Origin: a bacterium
GTDB taxonomy: Bacteria > Hydrothermota > Tepidihabitantia > SM23-42 > JAOAFX01
Direction of reading: 5' to 3'
Length of the DNA: 64,000 nt
Assembly: GCA_036382775.1 (NCBI GenBank)
Contig: DASVHD010000021.1
Span: 91,169-155,168, forward strand
This document shows, piece by piece, positions 50,192 to 58,905 of the stretch. Position 1 is the first letter of the stretch. Each line of letters starts with the position of its first letter. Both the position numbers and the translations under genes were made by a program. Below the pieces are notes generated by a model. It made no database searches. It had not been told where the DNA came from and saw nothing but the letters and a program-made list of their open reading frames with translations.

Positions 50192-51265
50192 ATGCCAGCG
50201 CCTGTACAGAACGCGTTCGATGACATGTATATGCTCGAAGCGCTGGCGCTTGCGAAAAAAGGATGGGGACGTACGGGCGTGAACCCGCTGGTTGGCGCGG
50301 TCGTTACGAACCAGCTCCGAGTAGTGGGACGCGGGTTTCACCGGAAATTAGGCGAAGCGCACGCCGAGACGGTCGCCCTGCTGGAGGCAGGCAGCCGGGC
50401 CCAGGACGGTACTCTCTACGTAAACCTTGAACCATGCTGCATCTGCGGTCGAACGCCGCCCTGTGTTGACCTGATCAAAAAGACCGGAATTGCCCGGGTC
50501 GTGATCGGCATGATCGACCCCAACCCTTCGGTCAATGGCGGCGGCGCAGAATGCCTGAGGCAGGCCGGGATCCGAGTGGACATACCGGTCATGGAACAGG
50601 CATCAATGAATGTCAACCGCTGGTACGTCAAATATATAACACAAAAGATGCCATACATTATTTTGAAGATCGCCACCAGCCGCGAAGGCCGGATCTCGAA
50701 TTTTCCTAAAAAATACATCACGTCCGAACCCGCCCTCAGGTTCGTGCATTCCCTGCGCAGTCAGGTTGACGCGATCATGGTCGGGATCAATACGGTCCAT
50801 CGTGATGACCCGTTCCTGACGGACCGGCTGGTCGGAAGGTCTAATCCGGCGCGTGTCGTTCTTGACCCGCGGCTTCGCATTGCACCGGATGCGCATTTTT
50901 TCGAACCAGACGCTCGGCGGATCATCGTCACCGGTGTTAATAGCGACCAGTCAAGGATGAAAGACCTGGCCAGCCAGGGCGTGGAGTTCATTGTCATGCC
51001 GGCAGATTATTTCCTGCTGGATACGGTTTTCAAGAAACTCGCGGAACTTGAGATCGGCTCCATCATGGTGGAAGGCGGGGGATTGGTTTTTTCTGAAATA
51101 CTGGGCAAGAAGATGTTCGATGAACTGTACGTTTTCGTGGCGCCGGTAAGCGGTGGAGACGGCGCTAACATGTTCGAGGAAATATCTCATATCGTGAATC
51201 TGTCTGATGTTCAGGCGATTCAAACCGGGGAGGATCTTTTATATCATGTTTACAGGAATAATTGA
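50192..51265 (+). CDS. ribD: Riboflavin biosynthesis bifunctional deaminase/reductase RibD
   Basis: 357 residues. The N-terminal cytidine-deaminase-like domain (1-145) has the zinc site HAETVALLEAG and PCCICGRTPPC, and deaminates the pyrimidine from GTP cyclohydrolase II. The C-terminal reductase domain (about 150-357) reduces the ribosyl side chain with NADPH; ILKIATSREGRI, VGINTVHRDDPFLTDR and IMVEGGGLVFSEIL are its motifs. It overlaps ribE by 20 bases, so the two are translationally coupled. ribBA and ribH are not in view. Confidence 0.95.
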   Translation: MPAPVQNAFDDMYMLEALALAKKGWGRTGVNPLVGAVVTNQLRVVGRGFHRKLGEAHAETVALLEAGSRAQDGTLYVNLEPCCICGRTPPCVDLIKKTGIARVVIGMIDPNPSVNGGGAECLRQAGIRVDIPVMEQASMNVNRWYVKYITQKMPYIILKIATSREGRISNFPKKYITSEPALRFVHSLRSQVDAIMVGINTVHRDDPFLTDRLVGRSNPARVVLDPRLRIAPDAHFFEPDARRIIVTGVNSDQSRMKDLASQGVEFIVMPADYFLLDTVFKKLAELEIGSIMVEGGGLVFSEILGKKMFDELYVFVAPVSGGDGANMFEEISHIVNLSDVQAIQTGEDLLYHVYRNN

Positions 51266-51809
51266 AGACAAGGGGATAATCCGCGCGCTGTCAAAGACCG
51301 GTGGCAATACAGTCAATATCGATATCCAGTCATCGCTGAAGGTCAGTCCTGGCGACAGTATCGCGGTCCAGGGCGTATGTCTGACCATAGTTAGCGTACG
51401 GAAAAAAGGATTCATTGTCCAGGCGATGGTCCAGACACAGGATATCACGACTCTGTCCCGCTGGAAAACCAGTGACGTTGTGAACCTGGAGCGAGCACTC
51501 ACCATGGAAGGACGTATCGGTGGACACATCATGCTCGGGCATATTGACGAAACCGGACGGTTGATCAGGATCAGCGGTAATGTGTACCATTTTCAGGTCA
51601 ATCCCAGGAACGCCGGGTACGTGATATCCAAGGGTTCCATCTCTATCGATGGCGTGAGTTTAACAATTGGCTCGAAATCACAGAACATTTTTACCGTTTC
51701 CCTGATCCCTTATACGCTTAAAGTGACGACACTGGGTAATTTAAGGCTTCGTTCACCGGTAAATATTGAGTATGACTATCTGGTAAAGATTCTGAAGAGC
51801 ACAACTTAG
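51246..51809 (+). CDS. ribE: Riboflavin synthase, alpha subunit
   Basis: 187 residues from ATG 51246, chosen because the family begins MFTGIIEDKGIIRAL; longer upstream readings lie inside ribD. Two lumazine-binding repeats are seen: SSLKVSPGDSIAVQGVCLTI in the first and YVISKGSISIDGVSLTIGSK in the second, with GGHIMLGHIDETGRL between them. The enzyme dismutates two molecules of 6,7-dimethyl-8-ribityllumazine to riboflavin. It overlaps the 3' end of ribD. The symbol ribE (also ribC in Bacillus nomenclature for other genes) is used in the E. coli-like sense of riboflavin synthase. Confidence 0.95.
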   Translation: MFTGIIEDKGIIRALSKTGGNTVNIDIQSSLKVSPGDSIAVQGVCLTIVSVRKKGFIVQAMVQTQDITTLSRWKTSDVVNLERALTMEGRIGGHIMLGHIDETGRLIRISGNVYHFQVNPRNAGYVISKGSISIDGVSLTIGSKSQNIFTVSLIPYTLKVTTLGNLRLRSPVNIEYDYLVKILKSTT

Positions 51810-52030
51810 TATTTGACCGCAGCCAGCCAGATTTACCCTCTTGACTTTTTGTCAAAAGTGTGCATACTATACAATACTTAACTGACCGTTTCTGACGTTA
51901 GTATGCGAATATTACGAATGACAACAAATGAATCGAATATGACTCTTGACGGCTAATTCGTGGAATACGGTATCATTCGGATAATTCGTAAATAGAAAGA
52001 TTAGTGGTTTTATGAAAGGAGAAATACCAA

Positions 52031-52300
52031 ATGCCATTAGAAAAAACAAAGAAAACGGAACTGATCGGTTCTTTTAAACAGCACGAAAGCGATACCGGGT
52101 CACCTGAAGTGCAAATCGCCATTCTCAGTGAACGTATTAAGATTTTGACCGAGCATCTTAAGCAGTTCCCCAAGGACCGCCATTCGCGCCAGGGGTTGAT
52201 AAAGATGGTCAATGACCGTCGTCGACATCTAAATTATTTGATGAGAAAAGATCGTGCCCGGTATACCAAGATCGTTGATTCCATGGGTTTAAGAAGGTAA
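52031..52300 (+). CDS. rpsO: 30S ribosomal protein S15
   Basis: 89 residues, the normal length. [20 protein letters not shown] and the [22 protein letters not shown] block are the S15 signature. It binds 16S rRNA helices 20-22 early in subunit assembly. AAAGGAG precedes the ATG. TTGACT at 51841 with a TATACA-like box near 51868 is a possible promoter, giving a leader of about 150 nt in which AATTCGT/ACGAATT inverted motifs occur; S15 autoregulation through such a leader is common but is not shown here. The rpsO-pnp order is conserved in bacteria. Confidence 0.97.
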   Translation: MPLEKTKKTELIGSFKQHESDTGSPEVQIAILSERIKILTEHLKQFPKDRHSRQGLIKMVNDRRRHLNYLMRKDRARYTKIVDSMGLRR

Positions 52301-52301
52301 T

Positions 52302-54368
52302 GTGTTTTCCGTAGACCTTCAAGTCGGTGAAAAGATCCTGCGCTTGGAAAGCGGGCGGCTGGCAAAGCAGTCAGCCGGTTCGGTCGTGGTCTCCTATGGT
52401 GAGACAATTATTCTAGTGTGCGTCAATTACCGGCCCGAGCCGGATAAAAGCACGGATTTCCTGCCGCTGACCATTGAATATCGCGAAATGGCTTTTGCCG
52501 CGGGCAAAATTCCTGGTGGTTTTATCAAACGCGAGACCAGGCCATCGGATGGCGAAATATTGTCGTCCCGGCTGATCGACCGTCCGATCCGTACTTTGTT
52601 CCCAAAAGGTTTCAGGAATGAAGTGCAGATCATCGCCTATGTGTTGTCCAGCGACGTTGAACACTACGCTGACACGCTGGGGATCATCGGCGCCACGACC
52701 GCGCTCCTGTTATCCGAGATCCCGTTCACGACCCCCCTAGCGGGAGTGCGTGTCGGTATGAAACAGGACGGGTCTTTAATCATCAACCCGTCGCTCACCC
52801 AGCAGGTAGAATGCCGTTTGAACCTGGTCGTTGCCGGTACCCGGGATTCGATCGTGATGATCGAAGGCGGTGCCTCCGAAGTTTCAGAGCAGGATATCGC
52901 CGGAGCCCTGCGGTTCGCCCAGCCAGAGCTGGCGCGGATCATCGAGATGGAGGAAAAGATCAGGGACGCGATCGGTAAGAAAAAGATCGAGACCATTGAA
53001 CCCTTCGTAGAAGAAGCGCTGGCCGCTGACATCCGCGCCGCGCTGGGCGATGAGGTCCAACAGTTATTCCATTTCAAGGAAAAAACCGCCCGGGAAGAGG
53101 CAAAGTATCAATTGATCAAGACCGTCGCGGAAAAATTAGCGGAGCGCGATGAGAACATCGAGATAAAGGTCAGCGGGGTGGTCGATGAGATCATTGAAGC
53201 GAAAATGAGGTCGATGGTGCTGGCGGAGAAAAAACGTTTTGACGGCCGTGGCCTCGACGACGTCAGGAATGTCTCGTGCGAGATCGGCATCCTGCCCCGT
53301 ACCCATGGTTCGGCTTTATTCACGCGGGGGCAGACCCAGAGCCTCGCCGCCACGACCTTGGGCACCGCGAGCGATGAGCAGATCGTGGACGTGATCTACG
53401 GCGATAGTTCGAAATCATTCATGCTGCATTATAATTTCCCGCCCTTTTCCGTGGGCGAGGTCAGGCCGATGCGCGGGCCAGGCCGCCGGGAAATAGGGCA
53501 CGGCGCGCTAGCCGAACGGGCGATCATGCCGGTGCTGCCCAAAGATGAGAAGTTCCCCTACACGATCAGGGTCGTTTCCAATATCCTTGAATCCAACGGT
53601 TCATCATCGATGGCAAGCGTGTGCAGCGCTTCGTTGGCACTCATGGACGCGGGCGTGCCGATCAAGGCCGCGGTCGCCGGCATCTCTATCGGATTGGTCA
53701 AAGAAGGGGAGAAGTATGAATTGCTCAGTGACATCATCGGCGACGAGGACCACTACGGCGACATGGATTTCAAGGTTGCGGGCACGAAGGACGGCATCAC
53801 CGCGGTTCAGCTGGACCTGAAAATTCAGGGCGTCAGCGTTGACCTGCTCGAAAAGGGCATGGCAAAGGCGAAAGCGGTGCGCGAGCACATCCTCAATATC
53901 ATGAACAGCACGATCAGCGTTGCGCATACCGAATTGTCAAAGTACGCGCCGAAGATCGTCGCTTTCATTGTACCTAAAGCCAAGATCGGCGAGGTCATCG
54001 GACCGGGCGGTAAGGTCATAAGGAAACTGTGCGCGGACTATACGGTCACGATCGATATCGACGATGACGGCAAGGTCACGATCGCCGGCGTCGATACTCA
54101 CAACGTGGAAAAGGCTCTGAGCGCGGTCCAGGGGATCGTGGCGGAAGCCGAAATAGGCAAGACGTATACCGGGAAGGTCACGCGGATCATGAATTTCGGG
54201 GCTTTCGTGGAGATCCTGCCCGGCAAAGAAGGACTGGTGCACATATCCAAGCTGTCGCGGCAGCGCGTCAAGAAAGTAGAGGACGTCGTAAAAGTGGGAG
54301 ATGAGATTGTCGTCAAGGTCTACGAGATCGACGACCAGGGGAGGATAAATCTCATCCGTAAAGAATAA
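52302..54368 (+). CDS. pnp: Polynucleotide phosphorylase (PNPase)
   Basis: 688 residues from a GTG start, with AAGAAGG at the very end of rpsO as ribosome site and one base between genes. It degrades RNA 3'-5' by phosphorolysis and is part of the RNA degradosome. Two RNase PH domains (about 1-140 and 300-535) flank a helical domain; the second has the active-site blocks RTHGSALFTRGQTQSLAATT and MDFKVAGTKDGITAVQLD. A KH domain (IGEVIGPGGKVIRKL) and an S1 domain (GKVTRIMNFGAFVEILPGKE) complete it. Its last codons overlap the start region of the M16 peptidase gene. Confidence 0.97.
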   Translation: MFSVDLQVGEKILRLESGRLAKQSAGSVVVSYGETIILVCVNYRPEPDKSTDFLPLTIEYREMAFAAGKIPGGFIKRETRPSDGEILSSRLIDRPIRTLFPKGFRNEVQIIAYVLSSDVEHYADTLGIIGATTALLLSEIPFTTPLAGVRVGMKQDGSLIINPSLTQQVECRLNLVVAGTRDSIVMIEGGASEVSEQDIAGALRFAQPELARIIEMEEKIRDAIGKKKIETIEPFVEEALAADIRAALGDEVQQLFHFKEKTAREEAKYQLIKTVAEKLAERDENIEIKVSGVVDEIIEAKMRSMVLAEKKRFDGRGLDDVRNVSCEIGILPRTHGSALFTRGQTQSLAATTLGTASDEQIVDVIYGDSSKSFMLHYNFPPFSVGEVRPMRGPGRREIGHGALAERAIMPVLPKDEKFPYTIRVVSNILESNGSSSMASVCSASLALMDAGVPIKAAVAGISIGLVKEGEKYELLSDIIGDEDHYGDMDFKVAGTKDGITAVQLDLKIQGVSVDLLEKGMAKAKAVREHILNIMNSTISVAHTELSKYAPKIVAFIVPKAKIGEVIGPGGKVIRKLCADYTVTIDIDDDGKVTIAGVDTHNVEKALSAVQGIVAEAEIGKTYTGKVTRIMNFGAFVEILPGKEGLVHISKLSRQRVKKVEDVVKVGDEIVVKVYEIDDQGRINLIRKE

Positions 54369-55620
54369 CGTCACTCTGCAGGAAATAGTCCCCGGCATCA
54401 GCATCGTCGCAGAAAAGATCCCCCATTATTATTCGTTTTCGCTCGGACTTTTCATAAACTGCGGCTCCCGCGACGAAAGTTTAGAAGACAACGGCATTAC
54501 CCACTTCACCGAACACATGCTGTTCAAGGGCACGACCGGCAAATCATCGCTGGATATCGTGAAATTCATTGAAGGCCTGGGCGGTTCGTTCGACGCTTTT
54601 ACCACCAAGGAAAGCCTGATCATCATCACCAAATTTCTGTCCGAACACCTGGAGAGCGTTTTCGGCCTGATCGCCGAGATGCTGCTTCAATCCAAGGTGG
54701 ATGAAACTGATATTGCCAAGGAAAAAGCCGTAATCCTGGAAGAGATCAAATCCGATGTGGACGATCCGTCCGAGTATATCTTCGACCTGCTGTTCGACAA
54801 CTTGTTTCCCGGACACCCGATGGGACTGCCCATTGCCGGCACCCAGGAATCAGTATCCGGGATCGATGTTAATAAAGCCCGCCGGTTTTACCATGAACTG
54901 CTAACGCGGAAAATGGTCATCGCAGTCAGCGGCAAGTTCGATCATGATGCCATAACCGCTTTGGTGCGCAGTAAATTCACCAATCAAATCGGCGCGCAGC
55001 CCGAGAGGACACCGCCCTCAGGTCAGCCAAAACGCCTTACCGTCCAGACCAAAAAGGAAATAACGCAGGTCCACCTTGCATTCGCAATGCCTTCTATTTC
55101 CTACGCTTCACCGCAACGGCACGCGGTATTATTATTATCAACGTTGTTCGGCGGCGGCATGTCGTCCCGGCTTTTTCAGGGTTTACGGGAAAAGGATGGC
55201 CTGGTTTACGATGTCCACTCGTTCGTTGACTTTTACGGTGACTGCGGTGTTTTCGGCTATTACCTGGTCTGCGACAAGAAGAACGCGGCAAAGGCCAGCC
55301 AGCGGATACACACCATATTCAATGAGATCACGCAGAACGGTTTCACGGATGAAGAGCTCGAGATCGCCAAGACTTATATTACCGGCAATACCCTGCTCAG
55401 CATGGAAAGCTCAACTAACCGCATGATGCGGCTGGGGCGCGAGCTCCTGCAGCTGGGCAAGATCACTGAGATCGATGAACTGATCAGCAAGATCAAAGGC
55501 GTGAGCCGCGAAGAGATAATGGCATTGGCGCAGAATTACCTCCAGCCGGATAAATACACGGCAACAGCCGTGGGCCCGGTGACCGAAAAGGAAATCAAGG
55601 AAATTTTCGAGCTGTCGTAA
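54349..55620 (+). CDS. M16 family zinc peptidase (processing-protease-like), with no canonical start codon
   Basis: Up to 423 residues. The zinc site HFTEH (inverted HxxEH) with the downstream Glu in EEIKSDVDDPSEY lies in the N-terminal domain, and the C-terminal domain has the Arg-Tyr pair region FGGGMSSRLFQGLREKDGLVY. The conserved N-terminus (SIVAEKIPHYYSFSLGLFIN then CGSRDE) begins upstream of the first ATG, which is at 54517 inside the zinc site. The frame is open from 54349, but has no ATG, GTG or TTG before 54517. AGGGGAGG (54337-54344) lies 4 nt before an ATC at 54349, used here as start. The position after rpsO-pnp is common for this peptidase family. Confidence 0.8.
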   Translation: MSSVKNNVTLQEIVPGISIVAEKIPHYYSFSLGLFINCGSRDESLEDNGITHFTEHMLFKGTTGKSSLDIVKFIEGLGGSFDAFTTKESLIIITKFLSEHLESVFGLIAEMLLQSKVDETDIAKEKAVILEEIKSDVDDPSEYIFDLLFDNLFPGHPMGLPIAGTQESVSGIDVNKARRFYHELLTRKMVIAVSGKFDHDAITALVRSKFTNQIGAQPERTPPSGQPKRLTVQTKKEITQVHLAFAMPSISYASPQRHAVLLLSTLFGGGMSSRLFQGLREKDGLVYDVHSFVDFYGDCGVFGYYLVCDKKNAAKASQRIHTIFNEITQNGFTDEELEIAKTYITGNTLLSMESSTNRMMRLGRELLQLGKITEIDELISKIKGVSREEIMALAQNYLQPDKYTATAVGPVTEKEIKEIFELS

Positions 55621-55637
55621 CTGCCTGGCCTTACACA

Positions 55638-56789
55638 ATGAAACTCAAAGTCTGCCCAGAAGATTTTATCGTTGAAGAGGTCATCGACCTGCCTTTATCC
55701 CAGCAAGGTCCTTACACTATCATCAAGCTGCGCAAGCAGTACTGGAACACTCTCGATGTGATCGATTACGCGGCGCGTCGTCTATCCGTGGCAAGAAATA
55801 GGTTCGAACGGGCGGGCTTGAAAGACCGGTATTCACTGTCAACCCAGTACCTTTCATTCAAGGGAAAATTCCCCGGCATAATCGCCGACAATAACTTCTC
55901 GCTGACGCCGGTCGGCTATGCCATGGAGCCGGTGAGCCCGGCGAAGCTCGTCGCCAACAAGTTCACCATTGTATTGCGCGACCTCAACGATCATGAATCA
56001 GTAAAGGCCGCAGATAACTGCGCGCTGGTAAAGACTTGGGGCATTCCCAATTATTTCGACGAACAACGATTCGGTTCAGCCCGGCATCATCAGGGTTTCT
56101 TTGCGAAAAAACTGGTCCAGGAGCACTACAAGGGCGCACTCAAGCTGCTGCTTTGTTATCCCTACAAGGAAGACGGCGCGGCGATCAAACGTTTTAAGAA
56201 ATGTTGTCTTGATTCCTGGGGGGTATGGGAGCGGTGCGCGGAGCAGGCACCGCGTGAATACCGGGGAATAATGAATTTTCTGCTTTCCCATCCTAAGGAC
56301 TATAGGGAAGCGATCAAATGCATCGACCGGGAGCTGCTGAAGCTGTACCTGCTTGCCTACCAGTCGTACATTTTCAACCAGGCATTGTACTTGCTGATCC
56401 GCGATGGATCTTCGGGCACGCGGGAAGTTGCGTACAGCGTCGGTACTTTTTTATTTTACGGGGAGTTGAAGGACATCGGATCGCTGCGGGAAGTGGAACT
56501 GCCTATGGTCAACGAAAAGACAAAACTCGCAGGTAGTCCCGGCGATAAAGTAAAGGAAGTCCTGGCAGAAGAGGGGATCGAGCTCAAGAAGTTCGCTCTG
56601 CGCAAAATGAGGTTCAGGGGGGTACGTTTTAAGCCGTTCATGAGAAAGGTGCTGGTCTTCCCCGGGGACTTGAATATCGAGCCGGAACAGCCTGACGACC
56701 GGTATCCAGGCAAGAAAAAGATCAAACTCGAGTTCAGCCTGCCGTCGGGATCGTACGCGACGATGGTCGTCAAAAGGCTAATGATATAG
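55638..56789 (+). CDS. truD: tRNA pseudouridine synthase TruD
   Basis: 383 residues. It isomerises U13 of tRNA. The catalytic Asp lies in GLKDRYSLSTQYLSF, with N-terminal EDFIVEEVIDLPLSQQGPYT and the TruD signature IPNYFDEQRFGSARHHQGFF. The TRUD insertion domain lies in the middle, and AYQSYIFNQALYLLIRD is conserved after it. It starts 17 nt after the M16 peptidase, so it may be the last gene of the rpsO-pnp-M16-truD run. Confidence 0.93.
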   Translation: MKLKVCPEDFIVEEVIDLPLSQQGPYTIIKLRKQYWNTLDVIDYAARRLSVARNRFERAGLKDRYSLSTQYLSFKGKFPGIIADNNFSLTPVGYAMEPVSPAKLVANKFTIVLRDLNDHESVKAADNCALVKTWGIPNYFDEQRFGSARHHQGFFAKKLVQEHYKGALKLLLCYPYKEDGAAIKRFKKCCLDSWGVWERCAEQAPREYRGIMNFLLSHPKDYREAIKCIDRELLKLYLLAYQSYIFNQALYLLIRDGSSGTREVAYSVGTFLFYGELKDIGSLREVELPMVNEKTKLAGSPGDKVKEVLAEEGIELKKFALRKMRFRGVRFKPFMRKVLVFPGDLNIEPEQPDDRYPGKKKIKLEFSLPSGSYATMVVKRLMI

Positions 56790-56970
56790 AAATAAGCGTA
56801 TCAGGACATCCCACGGGACACCATTTATGCCAGATTTTTCTTTAATGAAGTCAGCGCATCAGAGGGAAGGGGATCCCACGGGGCACCATTTATTAGTAGG
56901 GCAAGGCTTTAGCCTTGTTAATGAAGTCAGAATATCAGGTTATCAGGAAGGAAATGAAGTAAGTTCCAAT
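56790..56970. repeat. Imperfect direct repeats and a small hairpin after truD
   Basis: CCCACGGGACACCATTTAT (56810-56828) recurs with one change at 56875-56893, and TTAATGAAGTCAG occurs at 56842-56854 and 56918-56930. AAGGCT-TT-AGCCTT forms a hairpin near 56903-56916. Non-coding. Confidence 0.55.
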
Positions 56971-56974
56971 CCAC

Positions 56975-57003
56975 TTGAAATATACGTGCATAGTGGATAA
57001 AAT
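56975..57003 (+). promoter_or_regulatory. Promoter of the secreted sorting-domain protein at 57022
   Basis: TTGAAA (56975-56980), 17-nt spacer, TAAAAT (56998-57003), then GGGAGGT (57012-57018) and ATG 57022. Confidence 0.5.
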
Positions 57004-57021
57004 AAGTTGCAGGGAGGTATT

Positions 57022-58905
57022 ATGTGGATTTTAATAACCTTATTGTTAAACAGTGGTTTTGGTTTTGACCAGGTAAAAGTGGACCAAGTACTGGAAACAC
57101 TGAGAACCTGTAATAATATTTATAACCAGCAAAACGAAATAAATATACTGGCCAAACAAGACCGCGGCAGTACAATAACGGTCAATGCACTCGATCTGTT
57201 CAACCAGGGCATGAGTATGGAATTTGACGGCCGCGCTGACATTGTCGTCGGCGACGTGCCGGGCGAGACCCTGCTGATCAGCGGCTATTTCTACAATAAC
57301 GGCAATATCCTCATTATCGGCGACGGCGTCCTGTTGCTGGACCAGGCAGACTTCAACCTGGACGGCACTATTTATATCATGAACCACGGCGTGATGCGGG
57401 CGGATTCCAGCACGCTAAGTTTTATCCAGCATTACATATATCACCGGGGTCTGAACATCGGCGATTCCGCGAAATGCGCGATCTATGACTGCGAAACTCA
57501 TTTCAGCGGCTATCCGATGGGGGTCTGGATCGGGTACTGGGGCGAGATCGTAATGAGCAATGTGCATAATTACGACTGGATCACGGCGGTCGTATCCAAT
57601 AACGGCAAAGCCGATCTCGACGACGTTGATATCACGGGTGAATGGCTGTACGGCGACCAGTGCTACGCGTCATTCCGTCGCGTTAACAATTTCCTGTCCT
57701 GGTTCTTTTTCCCCAGTTTGTCCGTTGTCCAGCTGGCGTTCCCGCCGGGCGATACGGTACTGAACTTTTACGTTGATTCCACCCTGAGCAACGTGCACGG
57801 CATCGGCTACCACGTTGAACTGGACAGTTGCACGAACTGCATGTGGGCAGCAATACCGTTGCGGGGTTCGGACGTGACCATCGACAGTTCAATGCTCAGG
57901 GTGACCGGGATCATGCTTGAGGGCATCGATACTTTCGCGATCAGCGGCTTGGTCAACGGCTTACACTACGATGATTATACTCTGCCGGTTAATGACCGGA
58001 ACTATCATTTGATCAATTCTTCGGTGCAGACCTGGAATCTCTATCCGGACGATAGCGTGAATGTGACACTTACCAATTCGATCTTCGGCGAGCTCTGCGC
58101 ATACGGCAATTCCTATGTGACGATCATGAACGCTTATTGCGACGGTTCGGGCGGGCACCTCGAAGCGTCGACCAACGCATTTTTATTGACGGGTTTTTCC
58201 AGTATCTTCGCTGATATCATCACCAAGAACCGTGGCATGTGCGTGGTCGGTTACTGCGCGATGCCCTATGGGAACATTTGGGTGACCAACGCGTCGATCA
58301 TGATAATTATCAACACGCAGTTCCCGGATGACCCGGTGGTATCTGATACCGGGATCGTGTTCGTCGCGGCAGTCAGCGGACCCGCCAACGCGGCCACCGA
58401 CGATACGGTTGCGGTTCAGGGCTCGGCGTGGGTCGACCGCGGTCCTAACCAACCCGTGGATTTCGGGTTTTACCGGATGTCATTCCGCCTGGTCGGCGAT
58501 TCGGCATGGATCCCGTTCGGCGATTCCAATACCGTGGAGGTAAGGCGTTCCACCCTGGAAAACTGGAACACCGTGGGCCTGGCACCGGGAAACTACGAAC
58601 TCCGGCTCGTGCTGAAAGACAATGTTGGCGACAGCGTGGAGTGTTCCAAGGTTATAACCTTACGGGTCACCGACATTGAGGAAGAAGCGGCACAAAATGA
58701 TATTGAGAGCGCATATGTCAGGAGGGTCACAGCCCGGTCGTTTTTATTCACAAACCCCGAGCCCGGCAGGAACATTTCAGTATTCAACCTGACAGGGCAG
58801 AGGGTTTATTCAACAGCGAAACGCGAGATAAACTGGACCGCAAAGGCAAGCGGCGTATATTTCGTTCAGATCGATAATTTTGTCCGAAAGATCGTCGCTT
58901 ACTGA
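57022..58905 (+). CDS. Secreted protein with beta-helix-like body and C-terminal sorting domain
   Basis: 627 residues from ATG 57022, which has GGGAGGT upstream. A short hydrophobic signal (MWILITLLLNSGFGF) opens the chain. Residues about 60-440 consist of short repeated strands such as NNGNILIIGDGVLLLDQADF, 'GTIYIMNHGVMRADSSTL' and GEIVMSNVHNYDWITAVVSN, the pattern of right-handed parallel beta-helices. An Ig-like domain follows (VDFGFYRMSFRLVGDSAWIP), and the last 60 residues are a sorting domain: ISVFNLTGQRVYST, ASGVYFVQIDN. No catalytic residues are recognised. It heads the envelope run with the TonB-type receptor, whose ATG overlaps its stop. Confidence 0.65.
   Translation: MWILITLLLNSGFGFDQVKVDQVLETLRTCNNIYNQQNEINILAKQDRGSTITVNALDLFNQGMSMEFDGRADIVVGDVPGETLLISGYFYNNGNILIIGDGVLLLDQADFNLDGTIYIMNHGVMRADSSTLSFIQHYIYHRGLNIGDSAKCAIYDCETHFSGYPMGVWIGYWGEIVMSNVHNYDWITAVVSNNGKADLDDVDITGEWLYGDQCYASFRRVNNFLSWFFFPSLSVVQLAFPPGDTVLNFYVDSTLSNVHGIGYHVELDSCTNCMWAAIPLRGSDVTIDSSMLRVTGIMLEGIDTFAISGLVNGLHYDDYTLPVNDRNYHLINSSVQTWNLYPDDSVNVTLTNSIFGELCAYGNSYVTIMNAYCDGSGGHLEASTNAFLLTGFSSIFADIITKNRGMCVVGYCAMPYGNIWVTNASIMIIINTQFPDDPVVSDTGIVFVAAVSGPANAATDDTVAVQGSAWVDRGPNQPVDFGFYRMSFRLVGDSAWIPFGDSNTVEVRRSTLENWNTVGLAPGNYELRLVLKDNVGDSVECSKVITLRVTDIEEEAAQNDIESAYVRRVTARSFLFTNPEPGRNISVFNLTGQRVYSTAKREINWTAKASGVYFVQIDNFVRKIVAY

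Noticed and set aside
54301..54369. Programmed +1 frameshift fusing pnp to the M16 peptidase
   Set aside because: The region lacks the RF2-type shift site, and the Shine-Dalgarno-like sequence is 21 nt from the stop; initiation at a rare codon or a base error is simpler. Kept only as an alternative.
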